Shown here one piece after another: positions 26,442 to 36,202 of a stretch of DNA of 64,000 nucleotides. How positions within the stretch are numbered: position 1 is the first letter of the stretch; each line of letters opens with the position of its first letter. The notes beneath the pieces are model-generated. The model did not search any database, was not told the DNA's origin, and worked only from the letters and a program-made list of their open reading frames with translations. The translations under genes and the position numbers were made by a program. Where the stretch lies: NCBI GenBank assembly GCA_025062095.1, contig JANXAZ010000016.1:1-64000 (forward strand). Reading direction: 5' to 3'. The DNA is from Geminicoccaceae bacterium. Lineage in GTDB: Bacteria > Pseudomonadota > Alphaproteobacteria > Geminicoccales > Geminicoccaceae.

Positions 26442-27196
26442 GCGGCGCGGACCGCGGAAAGCGTACGGGCGACGAGGGCTTTGAAGTCGTCGTCTTCGAC
26501 GAGCCGCGGCCAGCGCCGGGGGCGCGCGATCGGCACCGGGATCTCCTCGCGGAGACGACCCTTCGAGAGCAGGAGCACGCGGTCGGCGAGGAACACGGCC
26601 TCGTTGACGTCGTGCGTGACGAAGAGGATCGTCGGGCGGCGCTCCTCGTAGATCCGCGCGAGCTCTTCTTGCAAGGTCATGCGCGTCTGGGCGTCGACCG
26701 CGGCGAAGGGCTCGTCCATGAGCAGGATCTCGGGCTCGTTGGCGAGGGCGCGGACCACACCGACGCGCTGCTGCATGCCTCCCGAGAGCTCGCGCGGGTA
26801 GCGGTGCGCGACGTGGGCGAGGCCCACGAGCTCGAGATAACGCATCGCCTTGGCGTGACATTCGGCTTTCGGCAGGCCGCGCATGCGGGGGCCGAAGGCG
26901 ACGTTCTCGAGCACCGTCTTCCAGGGGAAGAGGGCGTAGGACTGGAAGACGACGCCGCGGTCCGGTCCGGGACCGCGCACCGGGCGGCCGTCGAGGAGGA
27001 TGCGGCCGCTCGTGGGTTCGAGAAAGCCGGCGATGAGGTTGAGAAGCGTGCTCTTGCCGCAGCCCGAGGGGCCGACGACGGCCACGAACTCGCCCGGAGC
27101 GATGCGCAGACTGACCTCTTCGAGGGCGGCGATCCGTTCGCCGCGGTCGGGGTCGAAGTAGATCTTGGAGAGCCGCTCGACGAGGAGTTCCTTCAT
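26438..27196 (-). CDS. ABC transporter ATP-binding protein (NitT/TauT type)
   Basis: 252 residues. Walker A 'GPSGCGKSTLLNLIAG', Q-loop 'VVFQSYALFPWKTV', signature 'LSGGMQQRVGVVRAL', Walker B 'ILLMDEPFAAVD' and H-loop 'ILFVTHDVNEA' are all intact. The Phe-Pro-Trp in the Q-loop and short length match SsuB/TauB. ATG at 27196 overlaps the upstream permease stop (ATGA). Energises the importer formed with the two permeases. Confidence 0.95.
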   Translation of the reverse strand: MKELLVERLSKIYFDPDRGERIAALEEVSLRIAPGEFVAVVGPSGCGKSTLLNLIAGFLEPTSGRILLDGRPVRGPGPDRGVVFQSYALFPWKTVLENVAFGPRMRGLPKAECHAKAMRYLELVGLAHVAHRYPRELSGGMQQRVGVVRALANEPEILLMDEPFAAVDAQTRMTLQEELARIYEERRPTILFVTHDVNEAVFLADRVLLLSKGRLREEIPVPIARPRRWPRLVEDDDFKALVARTLSAVRAA

Positions 27197-27990
27197 CGCG
27201 CGACGAGCCCCCAACGCTCGCCGGTAGCGCGCTCGAGCGGTGCGAGAATCCAGGAATCGACGATCGACCAGAGCACGCCCAAAACCACGAGCCCGATCAC
27301 GACCTCGGTCACCGAGCCGGCGCGGCGGGCGTCGAACATCATGAAGCCGATGCCGCTCGTGCCGACGATGATCTCGGCGGCGACGAGCGCGCGCCAGCCG
27401 AATCCGAGCCCGTTGCGGATGCCGGTGACGATGTTGGGAAGCGCTCCCGGCACCACGACCTCGAGGATCACGCGCGCGCGCGAGGCTCCGAGGCTCAGCG
27501 CCGCGCGCGGCAAGACCTCCGGTACGGCGCGCACGCCGAGCGCGGTGTTCATCAGAACCGGGAACATCACGGTATAGACGATGACGAAGGTCATCGTCGT
27601 CAAGCCGAAGCCGAACCACACGAGCAGGATGGGCAGCCAAGCGATGTCCCCGATCGCCTGGAAGAAGAGGAGAAGCGGCCAGAGCGTGCGATGCGCCCGA
27701 TCGCTCAAGCCGACGAGCAGGCCGAGCGGCAGGCCCACGGCGATCCCGGCCGCGGCGCCGACGGCCAGGCGCAGGACGCTGTCCTCGAGATAAGCACCGA
27801 GGACACCTTTGTAGGCGAGCTCCACCCCGCGGCGCAGGACTTCGAGCGGATGGGGGAAGAAGGCCGGGGGAAAGATCTCGATCTCGGCCACCGCCCACCA
27901 CGAGAGCAAGAGCGGCACGAAGGGCGCGAAGACGGCGGCGCGGGGCCAGTGCTCGACGAACCACAGCCACCGGGCGGCCAGGCGTTCCAC
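27193..27990 (-). CDS. ABC transporter permease 1 (SsuC/TauC-like)
   Basis: 265 residues, GTG start at 27990. About six helices and the cytoplasmic EAA-loop segment 'AALSLGASRARVILEVVVPGALPNIVTGIRNGLG' region that contacts the ATPase. It shares the 'PGALPNIVTGIR' and 'WRALVAAE' stretches with the next permease, so they are paralogues. 4 nt after the stop of permease 2 and overlapping the ATPase start. Confidence 0.93.
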   Translation of the reverse strand: MERLAARWLWFVEHWPRAAVFAPFVPLLLSWWAVAEIEIFPPAFFPHPLEVLRRGVELAYKGVLGAYLEDSVLRLAVGAAAGIAVGLPLGLLVGLSDRAHRTLWPLLLFFQAIGDIAWLPILLVWFGFGLTTMTFVIVYTVMFPVLMNTALGVRAVPEVLPRAALSLGASRARVILEVVVPGALPNIVTGIRNGLGFGWRALVAAEIIVGTSGIGFMMFDARRAGSVTEVVIGLVVLGVLWSIVDSWILAPLERATGERWGLVAR

Positions 27991-27994
27991 GGCG

Positions 27995-28801
27995 TCAGGC
28001 TCCCCGGACCACGCCCCAGCGCTCGATCGTACGGCGCTCGAGAGGAGCCAAGAGCAGACGGTCGAGGGCGAGCCAGGTGCAGCCGACGAGCACCATGCCC
28101 AGCACGATGACCTCGGTCCGATAAAAGTCGCGGGCCAAGAACAACATGTAGCCGAGGCCGGTGGAGGTGGCGATCATCTCGGCCGCGATGAGCGCGCGCC
28201 AGGCGAAGCCGAGGCCGGTGCGGATGCCGGTGACGATATTGGGCAGGGCTCCCGGCAAGAGCACCTCGCGCACCATGGACCATCGGCGGGCGCCCAAAGA
28301 CGCGGCGGCACGGCGGAGCTCGACGGGGATCGTGGCCACGCCCAGAAGCGTGTTGTAGGCGACGACGAAGAAGACGGCGTTGAAGATCACGAAGACGATC
28401 GCCCCGAAGCCGTAGCCGAACCACAGCGTGGCGATCGGAATCCAGGCGATGCCGGCCAGCACCGAGAAAAAGCGCAAAAGCGGGGTGAAGAAGGCGGCCA
28501 CGGCGCGGCTGACGCCCATCGCCATGCCCAAAGGCACGGCGAGGAGAAGCGCGATCGCGGTACCGATGGCGACCCGCGCCAGGCTCGCCCCCAAGTGAAG
28601 GAACAGGCTCCCGTCGCGCAGACCTTGCCCGGCGGCGCGCACCACCGCCGAAAGGCTCGGAAAGACGAGGGGCGAAACCTGCAGGCCGGCGACCAGCCCC
28701 TGCCAGAGCAAAAGGAGCAGGACGAAGGGCAGGGCCGCCTGTACGATCGCTCCCGTCCGCGCTCGTCGGTGCGCGCGCACCGGTTCCGCGCTCGCCGTCA
28801 C
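27995..28801 (-). CDS. ABC transporter permease 2 (SsuC/TauC-like)
   Basis: 268 residues, GTG start at 28801, first gene of the operon. Six helices; EAA-loop 'AASLGARRWSMVREVLLPGA' followed by 'LPNIVTGIRTGLGFAWRAL'. Most NitT/TauT importers encode a single permease that homodimerises; here two consecutive paralogues suggest a heterodimeric channel. The 122-nt gap upstream to pheT must hold the promoter. Confidence 0.93.
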   Translation of the reverse strand: MTASAEPVRAHRRARTGAIVQAALPFVLLLLLWQGLVAGLQVSPLVFPSLSAVVRAAGQGLRDGSLFLHLGASLARVAIGTAIALLLAVPLGMAMGVSRAVAAFFTPLLRFFSVLAGIAWIPIATLWFGYGFGAIVFVIFNAVFFVVAYNTLLGVATIPVELRRAAASLGARRWSMVREVLLPGALPNIVTGIRTGLGFAWRALIAAEMIATSTGLGYMLFLARDFYRTEVIVLGMVLVGCTWLALDRLLLAPLERRTIERWGVVRGA

Positions 28802-28923
28802 CTCCGCCTCCCCGCGCTCGCGGGCTCTTCCTTAAGGGCGCACCGGCCCTCCCGAGAAGCTGCCGTGCGCGCAAAGGGGCGGCGCGTGCGGCCTCTTGCC
28901 GGCGCGCGGCGCGGGCTCGCGGC

Positions 28924-31323
28924 CTAGCGGCGCAACTGCGCGGCGCAGCTCTTCTCGACCGCGCTCGTGATGCGCTGCACCGCGGCTTCGATCTCCGCCT
29001 CCGAGAGGGTGTGGTCGGGAGCCTGCAGGCGCACGGCCACGGCGAGCGACTTTTTGCCGGCGGGGATCCCGGGCCCCTCGTAGACGTCGAACAGGCGCAC
29101 TTCGCGCAAGAGCTTCTTCTCGGCCGCGCGTACCGCTTCCAGCAGGGTCTGGGCGGGGAGGTCGCGGTCGACGAGGAAAGCGAAGTCGCGATCCACGGGC
29201 GGGAAGGGCAGGGGCTCGAGCGGCGGCCGTGCTTTGCCGATCCGGGGCTTGGGCTTGGGCAGGGGATCGAGGTCGAGCTCGAAGGCGACCACCGGCACCT
29301 CGATGTCGAAGGCTTCGAGCACCGCGGGATGCAGCTCGCCGAACAGCGCGACGGTGCGCGGGCCCAACATCAGCCGTCCGGCTCGTCCCGGATGGTACCA
29401 GGGCGGCGGCTCGGGGGCGGTGACGAGCGGCTCGGTGCGCACTCCCGCCGCTTCGAGCGCGGCCAGCGCATCCGCCTTGGCGTCGAGCGCATCGACCGGC
29501 CGCTCGGGGACGGCCCAGTGCCGCGGCTGCGCCCGCCCCCAGCGGATCCCGGCCACCGCCCAGACCTGCTCGCCCGGCTGATCTCCGGTGAAGCGCGGGC
29601 CGAGCTCGAAGATCGCCCCTTCTTCCTGCTTGCGCGCGAGGTTGCGCGCCGCCGCCGCCAACAACCCCGGCAAGAGGGAGGCGCGCAGGACCGAGAGCTC
29701 CGAGCTCAACGGATTTTCGATGCGCACGGCGGCTCCGCCGAACAGCGCGGCGTGCTCGGGGTGCACGAAGGACCAGGTGACGGCCTCGGCCAATCCTTGC
29801 GCCGCCACGCTGCGCCGCACCGCCGCCCGGCGGCGCTGCTCGGCGCTCAAGACGACCGGGCTCACCGCCGCGGCGCGGGTCACCGAGACCGGAGGGATGC
29901 GCTCGAAGCCGTGCAGGCGCGCGAGCTCCTCGACGACGCAGGCTTCGGTCGTGACGTCCTGCCGCCAGGAGGGCACGGCGAGGCTCCAGATCTCCGGGCC
30001 GCCTTCCACGCCGAAGCCCAGAGCCTCGAGGATGCGCCGGATCTCCTCGGGCGGCAGCGCGATTCCGGCCAAGCGCGAGAGCTGGCTCGTGCGGAACCGC
30101 AGCGGCGGCCGGCGCGGCGGGATCGCACCCGCCACGATCACCGGTCCCGGTTCGCCACCGCACAGGTCCAAGATCAGCCGGGTCGCGTATTCGGTCGCCG
30201 GCAGCGCGAGTTCGGGGTCGACCCCGCGCTCGAAACGGGTGCGCGCTTCGCTCTCGACGCCCAGCCGGCGACCGGTGGCGGCGATCCGCAAGGGATCGAA
30301 GAGCGCCACCTCCAAGAGCACGTTCCGGGTGTGCTCGCTCACCCCCGTCCGCTCGCCACCGATGATCCCCGCGAGGCTCGCGGGGCCGGTGGCATCGGCG
30401 ATCACGATCATACCGTCGTCGAGCTCGTATTCGCGCCCGTCGAGCGCGAGCAACCGCTCGCCCGGGCGGGCGAAGCGGACCACGAGGTCGCCCGCGAGCG
30501 CGTCGGCGTCGAAGACGTGCAGCGGCCGGGCGAGGTCGAAGGTGACGTAGTTGGTGATGTCGACGAGCGCCGAGATCGGTCGCAGCCCCACGGCCTCCAG
30601 CCGATGCCGCAGCCAGGCGGGCGAGCGGCCGTTGCGCACGCCGCGGATCATCCGGCCGACGAAGAGCGGGCAGGCCCCTTCCGCGCCTTCGGGGAACGCG
30701 AGGCGGATCGCCGGTCCCGGGCCGCCGATCGCCGCGACCGGGCGGAAATCGCGACTTTTGAGCCGGCCGATGCCGGCCGCCGCGAGGTCGCGGGCGATCC
30801 CCGCGACCCCGAAGCAATCCGCGCGATTGGGGGTGAGCTTGAGGACGAAGACGGGGCCCTCGAGCCCCAGAGCGCGCGCCGCCGGCATGCCGACTTCGAG
30901 CCCTTCCGGCTCGAGCTCGATGATCCCCGCGTGGTCGTCGCCCAACCCGAGCTCGCGGGCCGAACAGAGCATCCCTTGGCTCTCGACGCCGCGGATGACG
31001 GCGCGGCGGAGCACCTCGCCGGTGGCCGGGATGACGAGACCTTCGGTAGCGAGCACGCCCCACAGCCCCGCGCGCGCGTTGGGCGCTCCGCAGACGATCT
31101 GACGGATCCCGTCCCTGGTCTGGACCGTGCAGAGCTTGAGCCGATCGGCATTCGGATGGGGCCTCGCCTCGAGGACGCGGGCGACGGTGAAGCCCTGCAG
31201 CGCCCGCCCGGGATCGAGGATCTCTTCGACCTCGAGCCCCAACGCGGTGAGCTTGGCGGCGATCTCCTCGGCGCCGGCCTCGGTCTCGAGATGTTCGGCG
31301 AGCCAGGGAAGCGTGAACCTCAT
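28924..31323 (-). CDS. pheT: Phenylalanyl-tRNA synthetase beta subunit
   Basis: 799 residues, full length. Begins '[14 protein letters not shown]', with the tRNA-binding (EMAP-like) domain at ~40-150 ('[14 protein letters not shown]', 'GAPNAR'), the B3/4 editing domain with '[13 protein letters not shown]', B5 domains, and a C-terminal ferredoxin-like anticodon-binding domain ('[13 protein letters not shown]', '[16 protein letters not shown]'). ATG at 31323 overlaps the pheS stop (ATGA), so subunits are translated in step. Confidence 0.97.
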   Translation of the reverse strand: MRFTLPWLAEHLETEAGAEEIAAKLTALGLEVEEILDPGRALQGFTVARVLEARPHPNADRLKLCTVQTRDGIRQIVCGAPNARAGLWGVLATEGLVIPATGEVLRRAVIRGVESQGMLCSARELGLGDDHAGIIELEPEGLEVGMPAARALGLEGPVFVLKLTPNRADCFGVAGIARDLAAAGIGRLKSRDFRPVAAIGGPGPAIRLAFPEGAEGACPLFVGRMIRGVRNGRSPAWLRHRLEAVGLRPISALVDITNYVTFDLARPLHVFDADALAGDLVVRFARPGERLLALDGREYELDDGMIVIADATGPASLAGIIGGERTGVSEHTRNVLLEVALFDPLRIAATGRRLGVESEARTRFERGVDPELALPATEYATRLILDLCGGEPGPVIVAGAIPPRRPPLRFRTSQLSRLAGIALPPEEIRRILEALGFGVEGGPEIWSLAVPSWRQDVTTEACVVEELARLHGFERIPPVSVTRAAAVSPVVLSAEQRRRAAVRRSVAAQGLAEAVTWSFVHPEHAALFGGAAVRIENPLSSELSVLRASLLPGLLAAAARNLARKQEEGAIFELGPRFTGDQPGEQVWAVAGIRWGRAQPRHWAVPERPVDALDAKADALAALEAAGVRTEPLVTAPEPPPWYHPGRAGRLMLGPRTVALFGELHPAVLEAFDIEVPVVAFELDLDPLPKPKPRIGKARPPLEPLPFPPVDRDFAFLVDRDLPAQTLLEAVRAAEKKLLREVRLFDVYEGPGIPAGKKSLAVAVRLQAPDHTLSEAEIEAAVQRITSAVEKSCAAQLRR

Positions 31324-32396
31324 CGCGACAATCCCCCCCAACTCGTCGGCACCTCGAGCGGCAGGAAGCCGTAGTGCCGCAGCCAGCGCAGATCGGCTTC
31401 GAAGAAGGTGCGGAGATCCGGAATGCCGTACTTGAGCATCGCCACCCGGTCGACCCCCATGCCGAAGGCGAACCCCTGCCAGATCTCGGGATCGAGCCCG
31501 ACCGCTTCCAACACCTTGGGGTGGACCATGCCGCAGCCCAGGATCTCGAGCCAATCCGAGCCTTCGCCGACGACGAGCTCGTCCTTGCCGCGTCGGCAGC
31601 CGATGTCCATCTCGGCCGAAGGCTCGGTGAAGGGGAAATACGAGGGGCGGAAGCGAACCGGGATGTCGTCGCGCTCGAAGAAGGCGCGCACGAAATCCTG
31701 CAGGCAACCTTTGAGATGGCCCATGTGCGTGCGCCGGTCCACGACCAGACCTTCGACCTGGTGGAACATGGGCGTGTGCGTCATGTCGTAGTCGCGGCGG
31801 TAGACCCGGCCCAGCGCGATGATGCGGAAGGGCGGCTTGCCCGCGCGCATGGTGCGGATCTGCACCGGGCTCGTGTGCGTGCGCAACAACAGCGGCTGGC
31901 CCTTGGCGTCGCGCGAGGAGAGGTAGAAGGTGTCCTGCATCTGCCGCGCGGGATGCTCGGGCGGGATGTTGAGAGCCTCGAAATTGTGCCAGTCGTCCTC
32001 GACGTCGGGTCCTTCCGCGACCGAAAAGCCCATGTCGGCGAAGATCGCGACGATCTCCTCGCTCACCTGGGAGACCGGGTGCAGGCGTCCCTGCGGCCGC
32101 TCGCGCGCCGGCAGCGTGACGTCGAGCCGCTCGCGCGCGAGCCGCTCTTCGAGCGCTTTCGCTTCGAGCTCTTTGCGGCGCTCGGCGATGCGCTGCTCGA
32201 GCGTCTCTTTGAGCTCGTTGTAGAGGCGGCCGTATTTCGGCCGTTCCTCGGGCGGCAGCCGGCCCAGGCTCTTGACGAGCTCGGTGACCCTGCCTTTGCG
32301 GCCGAGGGCGGCGACGCGCACCGCCTCGAGCGCCTCGAGGCTCGCCGCGGCCGCGATTTCCGCTTCGATCTCGCTTCTGAGCGCCTGGAGGTCCAT
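31320..32396 (-). CDS. pheS: Phenylalanyl-tRNA synthetase alpha subunit
   Basis: 358 residues from the ATG at 32396 ([10 protein letters not shown]), with AAGGGGTGGGAG directly upstream; an in-frame start 27 nt earlier is less likely. N-terminal coiled coil (1-90), then the class II core with motif 1 '[19 protein letters not shown]', motif 2 '[15 protein letters not shown]'-like region with 'SPVQIRTM', and motif 3 '[14 protein letters not shown]'. Downstream of rplT and a hairpin with a T-run, so its expression may depend on read-through. Confidence 0.97.
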   Translation of the reverse strand: MDLQALRSEIEAEIAAAASLEALEAVRVAALGRKGRVTELVKSLGRLPPEERPKYGRLYNELKETLEQRIAERRKELEAKALEERLARERLDVTLPARERPQGRLHPVSQVSEEIVAIFADMGFSVAEGPDVEDDWHNFEALNIPPEHPARQMQDTFYLSSRDAKGQPLLLRTHTSPVQIRTMRAGKPPFRIIALGRVYRRDYDMTHTPMFHQVEGLVVDRRTHMGHLKGCLQDFVRAFFERDDIPVRFRPSYFPFTEPSAEMDIGCRRGKDELVVGEGSDWLEILGCGMVHPKVLEAVGLDPEIWQGFAFGMGVDRVAMLKYGIPDLRTFFEADLRWLRHYGFLPLEVPTSWGGLSR

Positions 32397-32425
32397 CTCC
32401 CACCCCTTCGAGCCCATGCGCAACG

Positions 32426-32446
32426 AAAAAGGGGCCTCGCGGCCCC
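32426..32446 (-). terminator. Intrinsic terminator between rplT and pheS
   Basis: On the minus strand a 6-bp stem (GGGGCC / GGCCCC) with a GCGA tetraloop is followed immediately by TTTTT. It starts 22 nt after the rplT stop and ends 30 nt before the pheS start. The stem is GC-only and the U-tract is short, so partial termination is likely. CCCCTT at its 3' side can instead pair with AAGGGG in the pheS ribosome site (see findings). Confidence 0.7.
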
Positions 32447-32468
32447 CGGACGCCAGCGAGCTCCGAGC

Positions 32469-32828
32469 TCAGGCTTGGAGGGCCGCTCGGGCGCGGGCGA
32501 CGATCTCGTCGAAGGCCGGGCGGTCGCGCACCGCGAGATCGGCCAGGATCTTGCGGTCGACCTCGATGCCGGCGCGCTCGAGCCCGCAGATGAAGCGGGA
32601 ATAAGTGAGCCCCGCCTCGCGCACCGCGGCGTTGATGCGCTGGATCCACAGGGCGCGGAAATCGCGCTTGCGCTGCCGGCGGTCGCGGTAGGCGTATTGC
32701 AGCGCCTTTTCGAGCGATTGGAGGGCGGTCTTGAAGCAGGTCGAGCGGCGTCCCCGATGACCCTTGACCTGCGCCAGCACCTTCTTGTGCCGGGCGTGGG
32801 AGGTGACACCGCGCTTGACACGAGCCAT
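32469..32828 (-). CDS. rplT: 50S ribosomal protein L20
   Basis: 119 residues, usual length. The N-terminus '[20 protein letters not shown]' and the central '[23 protein letters not shown]' are diagnostic. Binds 23S rRNA early in 50S assembly and represses its own operon in other bacteria. 32 nt downstream of rpmI. Confidence 0.98.
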   Translation of the reverse strand: MARVKRGVTSHARHKKVLAQVKGHRGRRSTCFKTALQSLEKALQYAYRDRRQRKRDFRALWIQRINAAVREAGLTYSRFICGLERAGIEVDRKILADLAVRDRPAFDEIVARARAALQA

Positions 32829-32860
32829 GAGCGTCGAACCCCGTTGCCTGAAGCCGCGCC

Positions 32861-33061
32861 TCAGCTGCCGTAGGGCAGCATGCGTCGGACGAGGGCCGCA
32901 TCGCCGCGGTCGAGATAACCCGCCTTGCGATGGCGCCGCTTCGCGTCCTTGGGCTTACCGGTGAAGTTGTGGCGATGATAGGCGTGGGCGTGTTTGATCT
33001 TGCCCGTCGCCGTGAACGAGAAGCGCTTGGCGGCGCTCCGCTTGGTCTTGACCTTCGGCAT
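32861..33061 (-). CDS. rpmI: 50S ribosomal protein L35
   Basis: 66 residues from ATG at 33061: '[21 protein letters not shown]', then a basic '[20 protein letters not shown]' segment, the whole L35 signature. The longer in-frame start at 33097 adds non-family residues and is rejected. infC, the usual upstream neighbour, is absent; a transporter gene lies there instead, and rpmI has its own candidate promoter. Confidence 0.98.
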   Translation of the reverse strand: MPKVKTKRSAAKRFSFTATGKIKHAHAYHRHNFTGKPKDAKRRHRKAGYLDRGDAALVRRMLPYGS

Positions 33062-33120
33062 CGAAGGGGGACTCCGGGATCGGAGAACGTGCCGCACCGA
33101 CCGGCGCGGCGAGCCCGCGG

Positions 33121-33149
33121 CTCTTAGCAGACTCGCGCCGTTCCTTCAA
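33121..33149 (-). promoter_or_regulatory. Candidate sigma70-type promoter for rpmI-rplT
   Basis: Minus-strand TTGAAG (33149-33144), a 17-bp spacer and TAAGAG (33126-33121), about 60 nt upstream of the rpmI start and beyond the end of tctA. Box similarity is moderate and spacing is ideal. It explains how the ribosomal genes are expressed without infC. Confidence 0.45.
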
Positions 33150-33160
33150 CTGCCCGGGCT

Positions 33161-34654
33161 TCACGCTCGGGGCTCGGACGACCGTCGGCGCAACAGGAGC
33201 GGGGCGAACAGCACGAGCACGGCGAGGGCCCACAAGACGAGGGCGATCGGGCTGGCGAAGAGGATGCCGAGCTCGCCGCCGCTGATCGCGAGCGCGTTGC
33301 GGAGGTTCGTCTCCGTCACCTTGCCCAGCACGAAGCCCAGGATCACGGGGGCGAGATCGAAGCCGAGCTTGCGCAAGAGATAGCCGAAAATCCCGACCGA
33401 GATCATGAGCACGATCGACAGCGAGCTCGCATAAGTGCTGTACACTCCCAAGAAGGCAAGGGCGAGAATACCCGGCAAGAGAATCCAGTTCGGGATCAGC
33501 AACATCCGCACGAAAATCTGAACGAGCGGCAGGTTGAGGACGAGAAGCAAGATGTTGCCGATGTACATCGAGGCGACGAGGCCGCCCGCGAGTTCCGGCC
33601 GCTCGGTGAAAAGCTGCGGTCCGGGCTGGATGTTGTAGAGCAACAGCGCCCCGAGCATGACCGCGGTCGTCCCGCTGCCCGGCACCCCGAGGGTGAGCAT
33701 GGGCACGAAGGCGCCGCCCGCGGCGGCGTTGTTGGCGGCTTCCGGGGCCGCGAGGCCGCGCGGATCGCCTCTGCCGAAGGTGCCGGCGCGATCGGAGATG
33801 CGCTTTTCCGTCGTGTACGACACGGCGCTCGCCACCGAGGCGCCGGTCCCCGGCAAGACCCCGATGAGAAAACCGATCCCCGTCCCGCGCAGCATGGCCC
33901 CCAGGCACAGGCGCAACGTCGCGAGGCTCGGGAAACCGCGGCCGATGGAGACCGTCTCGAGCCCGCCGCGGTGCTGTCGCTCGAGAAGGACCAGGACCTC
34001 GCTGATCGAGAAGAGCCCGATGACGAGGATGATGAACTCGATTCCGTCGTACAGCTCGGGCTCGCCGAAGGTGAAGCGATAAGCCCCGCTCGTGGGATCG
34101 AGACCGACGGTGCTCAGCGCCAGCCCAAAGGCGGCGCCGATCATCGTCTTGACCGGCTGATCGCCGACCATCGAGGTCAGGGTCGCGAAGGCGAAGATCA
34201 TCAGGACGAAATATTCCGCCGGACCGAAGCCGATGGCCAGTTGTCCGAGAAGGGGCGCGAAGAACGTCAGGGCGAGGACGCTCAACATGCCACCGACGAA
34301 CGAGGCGATGCCGGAAAGGGCGAGGGCCTCCGCTCCGCGTCCGTCGCGCGCCATGGGGTAGCCGTCGAGTGCGGTCATGACGGCCCCGGCGTCGCCCGGC
34401 ACGTTGAGGAGGATCGAGGAGATCCGGCCGCCGTATTCGGCCCCGTAATAGACCCCGGCGAGGAGGATCATCGTGCTCTCGGCCGGCACGCCCAACGTGT
34501 AGGCGAGGGGCAGCAGGAGCGCGATCCCGTTGATGGGACCGATCGCCGGCAAGGCCCCCACGACCGTGCCGAGCAGGCAGCCGAGAAGGCCGAAGAGGAG
34601 ATTGTGCCACTGCAGCGCGACCGCGAAGCCGGTCCACAGATAATCGAGCGACAC
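33161..34654 (-). CDS. tctA: Tripartite tricarboxylate transporter large permease (TctA)
   Basis: 497 residues, GTG start at 34654. About 12 helices; family signatures 'LLGCLLGTVVGALPAIGPINGIALLLP', 'YYGAEYGGRISSILLNVPGD' and the repeated 'FVPMLTLGVPGSGTTAVMLGAL' are clear. Imports carboxylates such as citrate or propionyl-type acids using the ion gradient. 4 nt after tctB. Complete TTT operon tctC-tctB-tctA. Confidence 0.95.
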   Translation of the reverse strand: MSLDYLWTGFAVALQWHNLLFGLLGCLLGTVVGALPAIGPINGIALLLPLAYTLGVPAESTMILLAGVYYGAEYGGRISSILLNVPGDAGAVMTALDGYPMARDGRGAEALALSGIASFVGGMLSVLALTFFAPLLGQLAIGFGPAEYFVLMIFAFATLTSMVGDQPVKTMIGAAFGLALSTVGLDPTSGAYRFTFGEPELYDGIEFIILVIGLFSISEVLVLLERQHRGGLETVSIGRGFPSLATLRLCLGAMLRGTGIGFLIGVLPGTGASVASAVSYTTEKRISDRAGTFGRGDPRGLAAPEAANNAAAGGAFVPMLTLGVPGSGTTAVMLGALLLYNIQPGPQLFTERPELAGGLVASMYIGNILLLVLNLPLVQIFVRMLLIPNWILLPGILALAFLGVYSTYASSLSIVLMISVGIFGYLLRKLGFDLAPVILGFVLGKVTETNLRNALAISGGELGILFASPIALVLWALAVLVLFAPLLLRRRSSEPRA

Positions 34655-34658
34655 GGGC

Positions 34659-35165
34659 TCACGACCCCGTGAACCAGCGGCCCGCGGGCAGGGGGATGCG
34701 CAGGCCGTAAGCGAATACCAGCCACCACAGCACGGCTTGCGCGATGCCGCTCGCGAGCGCCTGGCGGAGCGTGGCGCGGAACATGAGGGCCGCGCCCGTG
34801 CACAGCACGCCCATCGCGATCAGGAAGCCCGCCCGATCGAAGAGCCAAGCGGCGAGATAGGCGAGGGCGACGAGCCCGGCGGTCTGGACGAGGAGGCCGC
34901 CGCGCGGCCAGGGCTCGGCGCCACCGGGCCTGAGAAACCAGGCGAGAGCAAGCAGCGCCAAGAGGATCGCGAGGCCCAGAGGGAAGACGCGAGGGCCGAG
35001 CGGGTCCGAGCTGAAGGCGTATTCGATGCGCGCCGCCGCGAAACCGTACGCGAGCGCGACCAGGAACAACACCAGCGCCGGGAGCCGCTCTCCCCAGCCG
35101 AACCCGTCGCGCGCGCGCACGGGCTCTTCCTCTTCCGCCCGGACCCCGCGGCCCGCGCCGCTCAC
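34659..35165 (-). CDS. tctB: Tripartite tricarboxylate transporter small permease (TctB)
   Basis: 168 residues if the GTG at 35165 is used, which overlaps the tctC stop as GTGA. Four hydrophobic segments: 'LPALVLFLVALAYGFAA', 'VFPLGLAILLALLALAWFL', 'LLVQTAGLVALAYLAAWLF' and 'AQAVLWWLVFAYGL'. 'SDPLGPRVFPLGLA' is the TctB signature near the first periplasmic loop. A later in-frame GTG (PVRARDG) is the alternative start. Confidence 0.9.
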   Translation of the reverse strand: MSGAGRGVRAEEEEPVRARDGFGWGERLPALVLFLVALAYGFAAARIEYAFSSDPLGPRVFPLGLAILLALLALAWFLRPGGAEPWPRGGLLVQTAGLVALAYLAAWLFDRAGFLIAMGVLCTGAALMFRATLRQALASGIAQAVLWWLVFAYGLRIPLPAGRWFTGS

Positions 35166-36121
35166 AACAGTCCGGCTTCCCTGGCGAGTTCGCGGAAGCG
35201 CGCCACGTCGGCTTTGACCTGGCGGTCGAATTCGGCGCCGATCTTGGTGAAGGGGAAGAGCCCCTTGGCCTGGCGCTCGGCCGCGAACTCGGGGGTGGCG
35301 GCGAGCTTGCGCAAGAGCTCGACCCACCAGGTGTAATCGGCGTCCGAGACCTTCGGCCCCATGTAGAAGCCGCGCCAGGTGGTCCAGACGAGATCGAGGC
35401 CCTGCTCGCGGGCCGTGGGCACGTCGGCGAGATCACCGGGCAGGCGCTGTTCGCTCAGGACGGCGAGGACGCGCACTCTGCCCGCCTTGTGGTGGGCTCC
35501 CACTTCCGATGCGTCGCCGGTGCCGATCCGGACGTGGCCACCCAGGAGCGCGGTGAGCACCGCGCCCCCGCCCTCGAGCGCCGCGTACCGCAACCCCTTG
35601 GGATCGATGCCCAAGGATTTGGCGAAGATCGCGGCTTTCATCCAGTCCTGCGAGCCCACCGCACCGGCTCCGCCGAAGGGAAAGGCCGCGGGGTTGGCCT
35701 TGAGCGCCTCGCCCAGTTCTTTGAGCGATTTGAAGGGCTCCTGGGCGTTGACGACGATCACGCCGTGATCGGCGCCGATCGCCGCCAGCCACCGGACCGC
35801 GTTCTCGTCGTGGACGCCGAACTTTTTCTGCGCGAGGAGGAGCGCCGAGCCGGCGGAGGCCGCGACCACGAGGCCGGGATCGGCCGGACGCGTACCCACG
35901 ACGTGGTTGTAGGCCACCGCTCCGACCCCGCCTTCCATGTAGGTCACCGCCACGGGTTGGGGCACGAGCTTGGCGTTCTGGAGCGACAGCCTCAGGAGCT
36001 GACAGGTGATGTCGAAGCCGCCCCCGGGCTTGGCCGGCGCGAGGCACTCGAGCTTTTCGGGTGCGGCCCGCGCCGATGCGGCGAACAGGACGACGAGCGC
36101 GGCTGCGAGCAAAGAACGCAT
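35162..36121 (-). CDS. tctC: Tripartite tricarboxylate transporter substrate-binding protein (TctC/Bug)
   Basis: 319 residues from the ATG at 36121, preceded by GGGGAGG. Signal peptide 'MRSLLAAALVVLFAASARA' then 'KLECLAPAKPGGGFDITCQL', the Bug-family ligand loop normally written 'PGGGxD', and later 'SAGSALLLAQ' and 'FGGAGAVGSQDWMKA'. Binds a carboxylate in the periplasm and delivers it to TctAB. Substrate not predictable. First gene of the operon. Confidence 0.94.
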   Translation of the reverse strand: MRSLLAAALVVLFAASARAAPEKLECLAPAKPGGGFDITCQLLRLSLQNAKLVPQPVAVTYMEGGVGAVAYNHVVGTRPADPGLVVAASAGSALLLAQKKFGVHDENAVRWLAAIGADHGVIVVNAQEPFKSLKELGEALKANPAAFPFGGAGAVGSQDWMKAAIFAKSLGIDPKGLRYAALEGGGAVLTALLGGHVRIGTGDASEVGAHHKAGRVRVLAVLSEQRLPGDLADVPTAREQGLDLVWTTWRGFYMGPKVSDADYTWWVELLRKLAATPEFAAERQAKGLFPFTKIGAEFDRQVKADVARFRELAREAGLL

Positions 36122-36202
36122 GGTCGGCCTCCCCTTTTCCTCCCGCATGCGGGCGCATAGCACCCGTGCGCGGTCGGCGCCAAGGTCGGATGCTCGACCC
36201 TC

